DNA of 64,000 nucleotides from Halocaridina rubra (taxonomy: Eukaryota > Arthropoda > Malacostraca > Decapoda > Atyidae), in NCBI GenBank assembly GCA_037179515.1, contig JAXCGZ010021098.1:17166-81165 (forward strand), read 5' to 3'. The translations under genes were made by a program, and so were the position numbers. This document shows positions 37,895-54,011 of the stretch, one piece after another; the first letter of the stretch is position 1; every line of letters starts with the position of its first letter. Below the pieces are notes generated by a model. The model made no database searches and was not told where the DNA came from. It saw nothing but the letters and a program-made list of their open reading frames with translations.

Positions 37895-39470
37895 GTGAAG
37901 TTTTCCCATAAGCACAATTGAATAATTACCACAAGAGGGTTAAATATAATTTTCAACAAGCAAGCAAATATCATATTCTGCAATAGTGCCATGAGGTTTA
38001 TCCTTTTTAGGAGCATATATGTTGTCATCAATAGACATGGGGGAGACTCTTGTCCATCATATTCAAAGTGGCAGAAGAGGGGCCTGCAATGGGGATAAGT
38101 TATACAAGTTGCAGTTCATTTTAAATTAGTCTAAGTGACACAAAATCACCTTCTAAGTTTACAAATACCTTGGCTGTGTCAGCAGAGCGAACAAAACAAT
38201 ACTCTCGAAGGCAGAATGGGTCATATTTTCACGATAGTTATCTGTTCACATTTACAGTCTGTATATTAGACTTTGGATATTAGAAACTTCTATAAACTTA
38301 AAAGAGTAAATTTTAGAATTAACAAATAAATTTGGAAATTAGCTTATCAATGAAAAGCAACATAAAGATGATGTCTGGAGAGTGACAAAAATATTACGTG
38401 CAGGTACTACAGCCAAGAAAAAGACACCGAGCAACTCTGCTGTGGCACCTGATGGGAGAGGGCAGTGTAAATTTTCTAGTATAAATGAATTTAGGCATTG
38501 ACCTCCATTGCCAATGAGCAGTAAAACAGATCAACAATATGAAATTGTTCCTAGATCTATTAGTTCCATATCTATGAGAGCAACTCCAATCCAAGTGAAG
38601 CAGAGCAAAACCTGGAAAAAGAAACTTAACTGGAAGCATGGAGAGATACAGAAAAATGATCTATAGACGTAAAATATTGTAACAAAATGGCCAAAACTTG
38701 CTTTTCATAAATATAGGAAATCTAAAATTTTTTTTGTCATAAACTGAGTGTCATGTTCTTCGCCTATTAATGTAATATGTCTTATCTTTCAAATTAGGCA
38801 TGCACAAATATTAAAAAAGAATTAATATCTATAGGCAAGAATAGTAGCCGCATAGCATATAAAAAATTAGAGTCAGAGGTTAAAGACAAAAAAAGGATAT
38901 ATTCAATATACAATTCACGATAAGTATGAAACAAGTCAACAAAATCATCTAACATGAATATGCACTCTGTTTTGTATCTGAATTCAGCTGTAAAAATCTA
39001 GTGATAAATAGGAAAATCAATAATTGAAGTGTTTGGTCATTCTGGTTTGCTGTATATTTACACTTCACAAAATTCAAATAGTGAAGAGTTTTAAGCTCAT
39101 GCCTCAACATACGCTACAACTGCAACCCCAGATTGCCCTACTTTAGCCCAAACTCTTCAAAAGTTCTAGGTATAGTAGATATAAACATTACACTTTTGCT
39201 ACGGACCACTTCATACCAATCCATATTACATTCTGCATGTCTTTCATCATACTAGATAACAAAACACTTTCAAACCAAAATATCACTCACTGCATAGTTA
39301 AATTTCCATCTTAGCCTAACATCTGCAAAATTTGTAATCTAAATTCTAACTATCTGCTTCATTGCCCATTACTTTAGGTGGTCAACTTTCTCTCTCTTCT
39401 TGAGTTTGTTTCTTCACTGTGATATAACACAGAGGAAAAATGTGTTCAGTTTAAACACTTTAGAGCTACA
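37895..39470. other. Intronic sequence, mostly unassigned
   Basis: A short LINE-A tail relic is at 37897-37930 (TTCCCATAAGCACAATTGAA). Beyond it no exon, LINE or transposase similarity was recognised up to LINE-B copy 4. Confidence 0.45.
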
Positions 39471-39474
39471 AGGT

Positions 39475-40830
<1,356 letters not shown>

Positions 40831-41077
40831 CACACACACACATCACGAAAGAAATCGCAGCTTTATGAAATTATACTCTCTATGAGTTAATGGAAATATA
40901 ACAATCCTTTAAAAAAGCTTATTATAATCACCATAAAAAAATCTTTATGCAGTAACTGCAAAACTACTGTGCTGTCTCCTGAACACGATGAACTGACTCC
41001 TGATAATTGGTAAAAAGTAGGACACATGCAACAGTAAATATGAAAAAAAATCTGCAAAAATCTAAAATAATACATAC

Positions 41078-41251
41078 CAAATACTATGTTGGTAAAGAGT
41101 ACTGGACCATTAATGCAGGCTTCTTGGCCTTGCAAAACGAAGTTGTGAAAGGTTTCAATCACATCCTTTTCATTTATGTTAAACGACGAAAGATTACTTC
41201 CATGTAAAACAACTTTGGATGCCACAATTTGACCCAAGAAATTTACAGGAC
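41078..41251 (-). CDS. Host gene exon F
   Basis: The acceptor CTGTCAG borders 41251 and the donor GTATGT starts at 41077. Phase is 1-1, 174 nt. It starts GPVNFLGQIVASKVVLHG, like exon D, and contains FNINEKDVIETF and a second G-P-V-x-F unit (NGPVLFTNIVFG), so it appears to hold one whole repeat plus part of the next. One sequon (NLS) and a Cys are present. The exon is followed by a 6.6-kb intron with LINE-B copies on both strands. Confidence 0.72.
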
Positions 41252-41393
41252 CTGACAGTATAGAAAAAATTAAGTAAACGTGTATGCTATTCATTACATA
41301 ATCACATCATCCAGAATGAAACAACAGAGTCTTTAATAAGCTATTCAGAAAAAATAATGGTAATAATCATAATGATGTTATTTCTAAGTATAC

Positions 41394-41505
41394 CTAGAAT
41401 TTCTTGTGTTCGGTCGAGCATCCAGAGATCCCCTGGTATGCTTAAATCATTCAGAGTCCTCCCAACCTCTAAATCACCTTCAATCGTCACTTTGCTCCCA
41501 AATTG
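41394..41505 (-). CDS. Host gene exon E
   Basis: The acceptor CTTTTCAG borders 41505 and the donor GTATAC starts at 41393. Phase is 0 to 1, 112 nt. It reads QFGSKVTIEGDLEVGRTL and then NDLSIPGDLWMLDRT. The V-x-I-x-G-D-L-x-V spacing resembles a beta strand and turn pattern and parallels VIIQGDLHM in exon D. The last base is the G of a split Gly codon completed by exon F. Confidence 0.7.
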
Positions 41506-41727
41506 CTGAAAAGAATTTATGAAATTTTTTAACAGTCAAAAAGAAATTAACTATAAAACTAAATTATTTTTCTACTAAAAACTAGTTTTCAGAGGAAAAC
41601 ATGTATGATATACAATAAAATAAATACAATACTCCCTACATATCAAATATACTTCAAATGACATTACTTCACGTGCTATTATAAAAAAAAATAACGAACT
41701 TCAAAATACGGAAAAATTTGCTCTTAC

Positions 41728-41853
41728 AATCAAACCCTTTATTGCTTGCTCTACGTGAAGAGTAACTATAGTCTTGAACTTTTCTGATATGTCATAGCCA
41801 TCGACTAAGTGCCCTCCTGTCATGTGCAGGTCTCCTTGGATAATCACAGGACC
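41728..41853 (-). CDS. Host gene exon D
   Basis: The acceptor TTTATAG borders 41853 and the donor GTAAGA starts at 41727. It is a symmetric phase 0-0 exon of exactly 42 codons. It begins GPVIIQGDLHMTGG and contains LVDGYDISEKF, the repeated motif with Asp in place of Asn. No sequon is present. It is separated from exon C by a 12-kb intron filled with LINE-A, LINE-B and Tigger copies, so a small exon could be missing here, although the phases agree. Confidence 0.7.
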
Positions 41854-41855
41854 CT

Positions 41856-42055
41856 ATAAATGAAGGCAACGCAGTAACTGTACTTATAAACAAGTTAGTA
41901 TATATTTAGGATTGAATTTTAAGCATTTCTATGTCTAGTATTACTCTCTGGTAAGGGTTTGAAGGGTCATTTTACAAATGAAACAAACTTTTGCCAGAGC
42001 TGTTAAAAATAAAAGACATGAAAAGGTACTAGCAAATATCCTGTGGTACCCATGA
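41856..42055. other. Intron upstream of exon D, no feature
   Basis: AT-rich sequence before the LINE-A relic. Nothing recognised. Confidence 0.4.
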
Positions 42056-42280
42056 AGCTTCATATGGAAGCTTCCTTGCAGTATGTAAGGAAGTACGTTT
42101 TTAATGTAAGAATAGGTAATAATTTAAACTGCAAAGCAAAGAAACTGTAAATGCTACTGAGTTCATAACTTTAAGGACTGATAAGATAATATTCACCGAG
42201 CATAAAAAAATTAAAACAGCATAAGATGGGGAGTAGCAAGCATAAAACTTTTTCCCATTTTAGAAATTAGGTACTCTGAA
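42055..42280 (+). pseudogene. Old LINE-A 3' end relic
   Basis: A degenerate match to the last 200 bp of LINE-A: GCAGTATGTAAGGAAGTACG, TTTTAATGTAAGAATAG and CATAACTTTAAGGACTGATA, then a tail resembling TTAGAAATTAGGTA. Confidence 0.65.
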
Positions 42281-42696
42281 AAAGAAATGATAAATTTTAT
42301 ATTGGTCTATATGACTTAGTTTTGATGGTTAAGACCACTCTTTCATGAGTTCTTTTGAGTATTTGTTTTCTTTGTTTTTTCGAATCTCTTTTATGAGGGG
42401 GTTTTCCTTTTCACACTGCAGAAAATGGGGCACATTCCTCAGCATCAACAAACATATTTTCTGCTTGTGCAGCAGAAAGTTTTTGCCGACGCACACAAAG
42501 AAACCATATTTCGCAAGTATTTGCTTTATTTGTTTATATATTCTATTACAAGTGTATAAATCTCGACCACAAACACTTCACAGTTGCTCATATATAGAAA
42601 TAACTTCCTCAATATGGTTTATCCATTTGAAAATTGTTTTCAGCGTAGAAAACACCATGCTACTATACTTCCCACTGTTCTGGTTCTCTCTCTCTC

Positions 42697-42878
<182 letters not shown>

Positions 42879-43749
42879 GGTCCTCGTTTAACGTCAGGGT
42901 TCCATTCCTGACAGCCGACTTAGGTCGGATTTTGACGTTAGTCGGAAGAGACCTAAATTCGAACCTAGGTCCCCAAACCTATGTTAAAAATAAATCACTT
43001 AAAACATTGTGAAATAATATTAGTTCTTAATGTATGATAAAAAAAAATACTAAAACTAAACTTAATAGTATTGCTTACCTTAAAAATGCATCAATAGTAA
43101 AATTATACTGCAGTACAGTGCATTATTGCTTACCTTTACTCGTGTGATTGGTTTGCACACTGGAAGGGGCGTTGCATAGGAGGGAGACTCTGGCTTATTG
43201 GGAGGCTGAAGCTGGAGAGGCAGGTGAGTCTGGAGAGAACAGAAGATAATGGAGGTATTGAGGCAGGTGAGTCTAGAGGTAGAGGCACGTAAGGTAGATG
43301 GGATAGGATCTTTTGATGGGGCTCTACCTTCACGAAGAATTGGTCAAGGAGAGTCTAGAAGGATGTCCTCTTCTTCTCATATATTTCCTTTTCAGAAAAA
43401 TTTACTACATCAATTTTAAGTTCCATGATGATGGCTTTTCTTTACTTAGTGGAACTGCCATCAGAACTATCACTAACACGCTTGGGAGGCATAGTAATGT
43501 CAGTAATGATCGAACAGATGAAAACACTAGGCTCAATATGATGGGCAGGAATAAACTGAGTGGTGGTGGTTCTTCCTCTTCTAATGCCGCGTAACCATAT
43601 TCTCACACTACTCGCAACAAACTGTTTCGAATAAAATTGTAATTACGGCTATGTGTTTGTGTTTTTCGTTAAATTCATTATAATCCTTCAATATAACCAA
43701 ATATATAAAAAAGCCATTAACTTGATATATACAAATACATCTGTGCTGC

Positions 43750-45240
43750 ATACCTAATTGTGTTTACGGAAGAGCCCAAAGCTCGTATCTTCCCGTCTCC
43801 TGATCGGTTCCATTTTATACTTAGTGATACTTATCATACCCGTCCTTAAAACTATGGATTGAGATAGCATTAACTACCTCCTCGCTTAGCCAATTCTAAT
43901 ATTCAACTACTCTTACACTGAAAAAGTATTTCCTTACATCCTGCAAAGAAGTTTTCTTACGAAGCTTCAAAAAATGACCTCTAGTTCTAGAGCCAGCCAT
44001 ATCAAAATATCGATCCCTATCCACTCTATCATAACCATGAAGGAATTTAAAGACTGTCACCATATCCCCCCTCAATCTTCTAGCTTCGAGTGATGGTAAG
44101 GCTAATTCCCTCAGCCTCTCATCATAACTCAGATTGCGTATTTCTGGCACCAGTTTCGAGGCATGTCTTTGAACTTTTTCAAGCTTGGCTATGTGCTTTT
44201 TCAAGTGTGGATTCCAAAAGGGGGCTGCATATTCGAGTTTTGGCCTCACATAGGTTACATAAATATTTCTGAACATTTCCTTGTCCATGTGCCTGAAGGC
44301 TACCCTTACATTTGATAAGAATACATATGCTGCCCTTACTATGCCAGTTATATGTATTTCTGGATACAAATCTGCCAGTATGTTTACTCCTAGATCTCTC
44401 TCATTTTCTGTCTCTTGAAGTTGTACTCCAGCCACCGAGTAGTCAAGCTTGGGCCTTCTTGCACTTGTACCCATTCTCATTACTTTACATTTTGAAGTAT
44501 TGAATTTCATTAGCCACTTTTCTGACCACTCATGCAGACTATTTAGATCTTCCTGAAGTTCTCTACCATTGTTCTCGTTTCCTACTTTCTTCACAATCTT
44601 TGCATCATCTGCAAACATATTCATGAATGAATTTACAGACTCTGGTAGGTCATTTACATATACAAGGAACAAAAGTGGCCCTAAAACTGAACCCTGTGGA
44701 ACTCCACTACTAACTCTTCTCCATTCAGACACTGAGTGTCTTACTCTAACCCTCTGTTCCCTTCCTTCTAAGTAAGTTTTTATCCATTCCAAGACATTTC
44801 CACCTATTCTAGCCATAGCTTGCAGCTTCCTAATATGTCTCCCATGTGGAACAGTGTCAAACGCTTTCTGGAAGTCTAGGAATATGCAATCTGCCCAGCC
44901 CTCTCTTTCCTGTAAGATTCGGCTTACCTCATCATAAAATTCTAATAAGTTTGTTACTGTTGATCTACCTTCTCTGAAGCCATGTTGCCTCACTGACAAA
45001 AAGTTGAAGGATTCCAAGTGATGAGAGATATGTTTCCTTAGTAGTTTCTCCATAACTTTGCAAACTATGCTGGTCAAGGAAACTGGTCTATAGTTCAGAG
45101 CCGTAACCCTCCTTCCCTTTTTGAAGATAGGTATCACATTTGCTTGTTTCCAGCATCTTGGAATCTCCCCTGACTCCAGTGACTTTTTAAATATGATACT
45201 TAGTGATACTGATATTGAGTTTGCACATTTTTTAAGCATA
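43750..45240 (-). mobile_element. LINE-A copy, minus strand, RT to 3' end, long open frame
   Basis: 454 open codons from 45260 to 43896. Visible are GEIPRCWKQANVIPIFKKGR (fingers), ALNYRPVSLTSIVCKVMEKL, FLDFQKAFDTVPHGRHIRKL (motif A), SGVPQGSVLGPLLFLVYVND (motif B), MFADDAKIVKKVGNENN (FADD) and the C-terminal domain to VRVVEY, where a frameshift cuts the last 25 or so residues. The 3' end with CTAATTGTGTTTACGG is at 43755. It is 5' truncated at 45240, exactly where an oppositely oriented LINE-A starts. Confidence 0.9.
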
Positions 45241-47862
45241 AATACTGGGTCAGAGAGCATTATAATAACTGTTGTATATAACCCACCAAGGAACCAGAAT
45301 AGGCTAGAAGTTTATGAGGAAAGTCATATAGGTACTATTGAAGTCATAAACTCAGTTGTTAACATGGCACGGGAGAGAAAATGTAGGATTTTGATTATGA
45401 GAGATGTTCATCATAAAGAGATAGATTGGATAAATCTTGACTCACACAGTGGTGAGGACTCATTCGGGGCTAGATTCCCAGATTGCATTCAAGGGAATTT
45501 CCTACACCAATGTGTAATGGAACCAACGAGGGCCAGGGGTGGGGATGAGCCATCACTACTTGATCTAGTATTAACAGATAATGTGTTGGATATTGAAAAA
45601 ATTGAGTATGAACCACCAATTGGAAAGAGTGACCACTGTGTGTTGTTGATGGAGTATATCATTGAAGATATTCTGCCTGACAGTAGAGGCACTGAGGACA
45701 TAAGGAGGAACTATTCAAAAGGAGATTACATCAAAATGAATGAGCTTTTTGCAATTATTGACTGGAGAACCTTATTTTACAACAAATCTGTACAAGAAAT
45801 GTATGACATCTTTTGTGAGAAATATGAGAAGATAGTAGACTGTTGCATACCTGTCACCAAAGTAGGTGTAATTCATGCCAGAGAGAAATGGTTCGATAAT
45901 GAGTGTAAAAGAGCTAAGGAGTGGAGAGACAAATGCTGGAAAAGGTATAGGAGGAGAAAAAACATAAATGCCTGGCAAACCTACAAAAGAGCAAGAAATG
46001 ACTACCTAAGTAAAAGAAGAGAGGCAGAGAAAGACTATGAGAGAGACATCACCAGGAAGGCTAAAGAAAATCCCAAGCTTTTCCACAGCTTTATCAGAGG
46101 AAAACCGAAGGTAAAAGAACAGGTTTTAAGGCTAAAGAGAGTGGATGGAAGCATCACTGAGACGGATGAAGAGATCTGCAAAGCATTGAACAAGGAGTTT
46201 CAGTCAGTATTTACAATAGAAAATACCCCCACCCCCTCAGAATGCAGAGATAGAAGCTCAAGGGCCGGTATTAGAGAACATCAACCTTACAGCCACAGAG
46301 GTATGCAAAGCGCTGATGGAGCTAGATGTTCATAAATCTACTGGTCCTGATGACATATCCCCTCAAGTACTTAAAAATGCGCAAACTCAATATCAGTGGC
46401 ACTAAGTATCATATTTAAAGTCACTTGAGTCAGGGGAGATTCCAAGATGCTGGAAACAAGCAAATGTGATACTTATCTTCAAAAAGGGTAGGAGGGATAC
46501 AGCTCTGAAATATAGACCAGTTTCCTTGACCAGCATAGTTTGCAAAGTTATGGAGAAACTACTAAGGAAACATATCTCTTCACTTGGAATCCATCAACTT
46601 TATGTCAGTGAGGCAACATGGCTTCAGAGAAGGTAGATCAACAGTAACAAACTTATTAAAATTTTATGATGAGGTACGCCAAATCTTACAGGAGAGAGGG
46701 GGCTGGGCAGATTGCATATTCCTAAACTTCCAGAGAGCGTTTGACACTGTTCCATAAGGGAGACTTATTAGGAAGCTGCAAGCAATGGCTAGAATAGGTG
46801 GAAATGTCTTGGATTGGATGAAACCTTACTTAGAAGGAAGGGAACAGAGGGTTAGAGTAAGACACTCAGTGTCTGAATGGAGAAGAGTTAGTAGTGGAGT
46901 TCCACAGGGTTCAGTTTTAGTGCCACTTTTGTTCCTTGTATATGTAAATGACCTACCAGAGTCTGTAAATTCATTCATGGATAAGTTCGCAGATGATGCA
47001 AAGATTGTGAAGAAAGTAGGAAACGAGAACAATGGTAGAAAACTTTAGAAAGATCTAAATAGTCTGCATGAGTGGTCAGAAAAGTGGCTAATGAAATTCA
47101 ATACTTCAAAATGTAAGGTAATGAGAATGGGTACAAGTGCAAGAAGGCCCAAGCTTGACTACTCGGTAGCTGGAGTACAACTTCAAGACACAGAAAATGA
47201 GAGAGATCTAGGAGTAAACATACTGGCAGATTTGTCTCCAGAAATACATATAAATGGCATAGTAAGGGCAGCATATGTATTCTTATCAAATGTAAGGGTA
47301 GCCTTCAGGCACATGAACAAGGAAATGTTCAGAAATATTTATGTAACCTATGTGAGGTCAAAACTCGAATATGCAGCCCCCTTTTGGAATCTGCACTTGA
47401 AAAAGCACATAGCTAAGCTTGAAAAAGTTCAAAGACATGCCACGAAACTGGCGTCAGAAATACACAATCTCAGTTATGATGAGAGGCTGAGGGAATTAGA
47501 CTTACCATCACTGGAAGCTAGAAGTTTGAGGAGGGATATGGTAACAGTCTTTAAATTTCTTCATGGTTATGATAAGAGTGGATAGGGATGGATATTTTGA
47601 TATGGCTGGCTCTAGAACTAGAGGTGATAGTTTGAAGCTTCGTAAGAAAACTTCTTTGCAGGATGTAAGGAAATACTTTTTCAGTGTAAGAGTAATTGAT
47701 AATTGGAATTTGCTAAGCGAGGAGGTAGTTAATGTATCTCAATCCATAGTTTTAAGGACAGGTATGATAAGTATCACTAAGTATAAAATGGAACCGATCA
47801 GGAGATGGGAAGATACGAGCTTTGGGCTCTTTCCCGTGAACACAATTATGTAATTAGGTAAT
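45238..47862 (+). mobile_element. LINE-A copy, plus strand, endonuclease to 3' end
   Basis: It begins within the endonuclease (INTGSESIIITVVYNPP). The GDFN box is altered to RDVHHKEIDW, and PIGKSDHCVLLMEY is intact. An open linker domain rich in Lys and Arg follows to 46250 (RDKCWKRYRRRKNINAW). The RT is in several frames (46430-47048, 47091-47585 and 47563-47853): SGVPQGSVLVPLLFLVYVND and KFADDAKIVKKV are visible, and motif A is hurt (LNFQRAFDTVP, Asp to Asn). It ends with AATTAGGTAATCACACAC, leading into (CA)n and (TA)n. Confidence 0.9.
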
Positions 47863-48805
<943 letters not shown>

Positions 48806-49084
48806 TTCAAATCTCATTTACAGCTATTTATTTTTGTATTTAATATAATCCTTCAATATAACCAAATAAATAAATAAGCCATTAACTTGATAAATATGAA
48901 TACAGCAATGCTGCTAGCTGTATTCATCTGCTGTGTTCACAAACTGTTCAGAGCATGCGGTTTGAATTTACCACTCCAGCCAGGTAGGTCGATAAATTAA
49001 TATATTAATAATTTATCAATTATTTATTCACCTCTGACGAAACGACATTATACGAGGACCCTTTTATATATTGTTTTATGTGTG

Positions 49085-49635
49085 ACACCATGACAAGCAT
49101 GAAAACTGTCTCATCAAAAAGGCTTGGGCACAAAGAAAAAGTTGATAAAGGGAAAGAAAAAGCTTAAGGACAAGGCAGAGATGAGGTAATGATACACAAA
49201 GTAAAAGGACAGGCTGAAAGACTAGTCAAAGTACTAAGGACCTAGAGACATGGCTGGATTAGGCCTTGAGATGACGATAGATCTGCATTTTGAAGGAAGA
49301 TAGGTTATAAGAGTTATGAAAGACACAAGGAAGAAGAGAGTTTCAGAGTATGGAGGTAGATGGGAAGAGGCAGTTGCTGTGCCAACCAATCTGCGAGCTA
49401 CAAATCTCTACACAGTACTTGTGAGACGAGGCCTCAGCATTGGGGGAGGGATGCAACTCACCAACTCATCAGAGCAGCGATAGAAAAGAGAAAGGGATGA
49501 TACCTAATGGCGAAGAGAAAGAGAATCTAGATTAGAAGTAAGAGAGGGGTCATTAATGAGTCTGACTGCCTTAGAGTCAACCCTATCAAGGAGATAATTA
49601 TACGAGGAAGTACCCCAGATGTGCGAGCAATATGT
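49085..49635 (-). pseudogene. LINE-B 3' fragment, minus strand
   Basis: It reads like the LINE-B 3' end reversed: GACACCATGACAAGCATGAA near 49083, ATGAGGTAATGATACACAAA, TGCAACTCACCAACTCATCA and AGTCTGACTGCCTTAGAGTC. It is truncated at about 49635 and directly followed by a Tigger-like element. Confidence 0.85.
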
Positions 49636-52300
49636 GTGCTCCCAGTTCTGCATTGGTGCCCGCAGTGTGAAGTTCTTTCATTGAAGATTTCCAGATTTTT
49701 TTTTGCTTTTTACTTTAAATTAGCCCTACTTATGGCTCCTAAGATAGTGAAAAGTATTAGTGATACTGGTATTAAAGAGCCTATACATATTTCCGTGGAA
49801 TTGAAAAAAATAATAGCTAAAGATGAGAACGGTGTTCGTGTTTCTGATCTCGCCACGCAGAATCACATGGTGAAATTGACGACATGCATCATTTTAAAAG
49901 AATAAAAAGGCCTTAAAGGTGGCTGACGTGGCTAAAGGAGTGACTGTTTTAATGAAGCATAGGTCTAAGATTATAGAAGATGTAGAATATCATTGTTAGT
50001 TTGGATAAATGAAAAAGAGCTTGCTGGAGAGAGTGTTAGTGAGGTTATAATATATGCGAAGGCTCTATAAATATACCTTGATTTAGTAGCAAACACTCCG
50101 AGTGCTAGTGGCACTAAAATTGACGAATTTAAAGCAAGCATATGCTAGTTTGAAAAATTTTGTTGACGAACTGGAATTCAATAGTGTTGTTAAACATGGA
50201 GAGGCCAAAAGGCAGCAGATGCCTGTGTAGAATTTGCTAAATTTATCGAAAGTGAAGGTTATATTTCGCAACAAGTTTTTAACTGTGATGAAACCGGACT
50301 GTTTTGGAAAAAAATACCTAGAAGGACCTACATAAACCAAGAGCAGAAGGCACTGCCTGGCCACAAACCAATGATGGACAGGCTTACACTTTTATTAAGC
50401 GCTAATGCAAGTAGGGATTGCAAAATTAACCCTCTCACACACCATAAGTTTAAAAAACTTTTCTTTTCCGTGCTCATTTGTGAAATCCTGTCTCTGGCCG
50501 GCAATATTTTATTGCACCAAACTATCTTGTTTCTCTGCTATTTTCCTCCCCCAAACCTATATTTATCATTATACATAGCATATCAATGACTGTATTATTT
50601 GTTGTAGTTTTTCATAAATCAATAAAAAAAGAGAAACAATAATTCATAGGACCATTTATGGACATGGAATAGTGTGTGTATACAGAGACGTACGGTCTGA
50701 GTAATAAGTGAGGGAGACAGAAACTGCCTTTGCTTTATGCCTCATCCTCAAAGCCACGTCAGTGCAGAGGATTGCTAATTAGTTCATGCAGGAGAGAGTC
50801 AGGAAACTTATGCCCAACCAAAAAATGGCGCCATTGGCGGAAATGTAATTATCTAAAAATATTTTTATTCAAATGGATGCCAATGACGTCACGGTGCACT
50901 TAGGCCAGAAAAACTTTATACACGCCATTGGCGTCACCCTGCGCGAGAGGGTTAAGCCTCTTTTAGTCTACCACTCTGAAAATCCACGCATTTTTAAGTG
51001 AAATAATATGTTTAAGGCTAGACTTCTGGTAATGTGGAGGTCGAATAGCAAGGCTTGGGTATCATGTATCCTTTTCATAGAATGGTTGACTGAAGTTTTT
51101 GTGCCAGGTGTCAAGAAATATCTTGAGGAAAAAGGTTTGCCCCTTAAGTGTTTTCTGGTAATGGACAATGCTCCTGCCCATCCTCCAGGTTTGGAAGACC
51201 TTGGTACTGAATATGACTTCATTACATCAAATTTCTGCTTCCAAACACCACTCCTCTCCTCCAACCTATGGACCAGCAAGTCATTTCTAATTCTAAGAAA
51301 CTGTATACGAAAGGTCTTTTTTCCAGATCACAAACAACATAGATTTCACCCTGTGTGAATTCTGGAAAGACCACTTCAGAATCCTCCACTGTATAGGCCT
51401 AACTGACAAGACATGGAAGGAGGTCTCTTACCACATGTTGAAGTCTGCCTGGAGGAAACTTTAGCCAGGTTGTGTGGCTGATAGAGACTTTGAGGATTTC
51501 AAGGAGGAGACAGCTGTAATTATAGTGAATGGAATTGTGGCCACGGGCAAAAGTTGGGGCTTGGAGCTCAACAAGGAGGATGTGGAGGAGATGGTAAAGG
51601 ACCACAAACAAGTCTGCACCTCCCAAGAATTGACAGAGTTGCAAAGTGAACAGGTGAAGACTATCCAAGAGGAGCAATCAGTGGAGGAGGGGGATGAAAA
51701 GGTAAATATGTCAGTGATAAGTTTGAAAAAATTTTTGGTAAGTGGAGTGATGTGCAGGCTCTCACAGAGAGTCATCACCCAGACAAAACTGTTAACAACA
51801 GAGCAGTGAACATTTAAATGACGATGTGATGTCCCATTTCATAAAAATTTATCAACAAAGAAAAATAAAATTTTCCCTGGACCATTTTCTTGTGCCAATA
51901 CCATCCAAGAAAACTACTTTCCAAGAGAACATGTACAGAGAAAACACCATACGTACAGCCTGTAACTGAACAGTTGCTCGACGTTTTTATGGAAGGGGAC
52001 TCTGCTTCAAAAGAGTAGTCCTCCTCCTCCTCCAGCACCATCCACATGTGCCAGCAAATATCAACCACAAAGGTAAATACTGTATCATGTTTTATTTTAG
52101 TACAGTAGAATATACTGTACAGTATTTTTGTATAATTACGGTTATTTTTCATTCATTTATACATTTTTGTCACATATAAGCATTTAAAAAAAAATTAAAA
52201 AGGTATATTTCTGGGACAGGGGAACGATTTAAATGAAATAACACGCATTTCAATGGGAAAAATTGTTTCCGGTTATGAACATTTCGACTCATGAATGGGG
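49636..52300 (+). pseudogene. Tigger/TIGD-like transposase gene, broken and hit by a MITE
   Basis: The start ATG is at 49732 (MAPKIVKSISDTGIKE). The N-terminal helix-turn-helix half runs to about 50030 with frameshifts. The DDE domain shows VFNCDETGLFWKKIPRRTYI (first Asp) near 50280 and CFLVMDNAPAHPPG (second Asp, His) near 51160. PMDQQV (third Asp) lies near 51268 in a different frame. The acidic C-terminal region spans 51474-51809. A piggyBac-type MITE interrupts it at 50430-50951. A terminal-repeat-like stretch lies near 52265 (TTCCGGTTATGAACATTTCG). It is inactive. Confidence 0.75.
50430..50951 (+). mobile_element. piggyBac-type MITE copy 1 (522 bp) with TTAA duplication
   Basis: The ends are CCCTCTCACACACCATAAG on the left and GCGCGAGAGGG on the right, inverted relative to each other. 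TTAA flanks both sides (50426-50429 and 50952-50955). Removing the insert with one TTAA reconnects the transposase frame on both sides (SRDCKI to KPLLVYHSEN). It has no coding capacity. Its own family sequence includes TTGGCGTCACCGTGC-like subterminal repeats. Confidence 0.88.
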
Positions 52301-52339
52301 TTAGGGAATGGCTAAAGTTTGTGACCAGAGGCACAACTC

Positions 52340-53154
<815 letters not shown>

Positions 53155-53424
53155 TGAGGCAGATAGCCAACTAATTATGCATTTTATGGCTAAAATAAAA
53201 TTTCTAAAGTAAAGTCTACATATTTAAAATGCACTAAACCCATTAACTACATCAAGTTGGATACAATATGGCAGGAAATAGTTTCCTCTGATTATGATGG
53301 CATAGTTGACAATCGTAATCTGAAGGATGTAATACAATGAATATATACTGATGGAATGCAAAGATTAGCAGAATAAAATCAGTGGAGCAGGTCTAGCAAA
53401 TGTTCAAAGGAAAAAGATATTTAA

Positions 53425-53936
53425 CCCTCTCCCGCACGGTGACGCCAATGGTGCGTATACATTTTTAGGGCCTAAGTGCACCGTGACACCACTGGCTTCC
53501 ATTTGAACAAAAATATTATTTTTAAATAGTTACATTCACGTAAATGGTGTAATTTTTTTCGTAGAGCATAGGTTGCCTCACTCTCTCCCGGATGAATTAA
53601 TTAGGAACCCTCTCCACTGACGTGGCTCCGAGGGCAGAACATAAAACAAAAGCAGTTCCCGTCTCCCTCACTCAACACTCAGACTGTACGTCTGTTTGTA
53701 TGAACTTTATTCCATGTCCAGAAACGGTCCTATATATAATTGTTTCTCTTTTTTTATTGATTCATGAAAAACTATAACAAATAACGAAGTCATTGATATG
53801 CTACGTATAATGATAAATTAGGTTTGGAGGAAACTAGCTGAGAAACAAGATTTCTCGGCGCACTAAGAAATAGCCGCCCGGAGACAGGATTTCACAAATT
53901 AGCACGGAAAAGAAAAACTTATGGTGCGTGAGAGGG
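53425..53936 (-). mobile_element. piggyBac-type MITE copy 2 (512 bp) with TTAA duplication
   Basis: The ends are CCCTCTCCCGCACGGTGACG and GGTGCGTGAGAGGG with TTAA on both sides (53421-53424 and 53937-53940). Reversed, it aligns along its whole length with the copy at 50430-50951 (shared CCTGTCTC, AGAAACAA, TGATTCATGAAAAAC-like and GCCACGTCAGTG-like pieces). It lies 75 bp from the donor side of host exon C. Confidence 0.88.
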
Positions 53937-54011
53937 TTAATATAGAAGCTGACTGCAAAAACATATAAAATATAAAAAGATATAAAACAAACTATCAAAA
54001 TCATAACTAAC

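Noticed and set aside
44090..44775. Short plus-strand frames opposite the LINE-A reverse transcriptase (also near 30063, 47032 and 12552)
   Set aside because: The same antisense text recurs in every LINE-A copy, so it is a shadow of the sense coding sequence.
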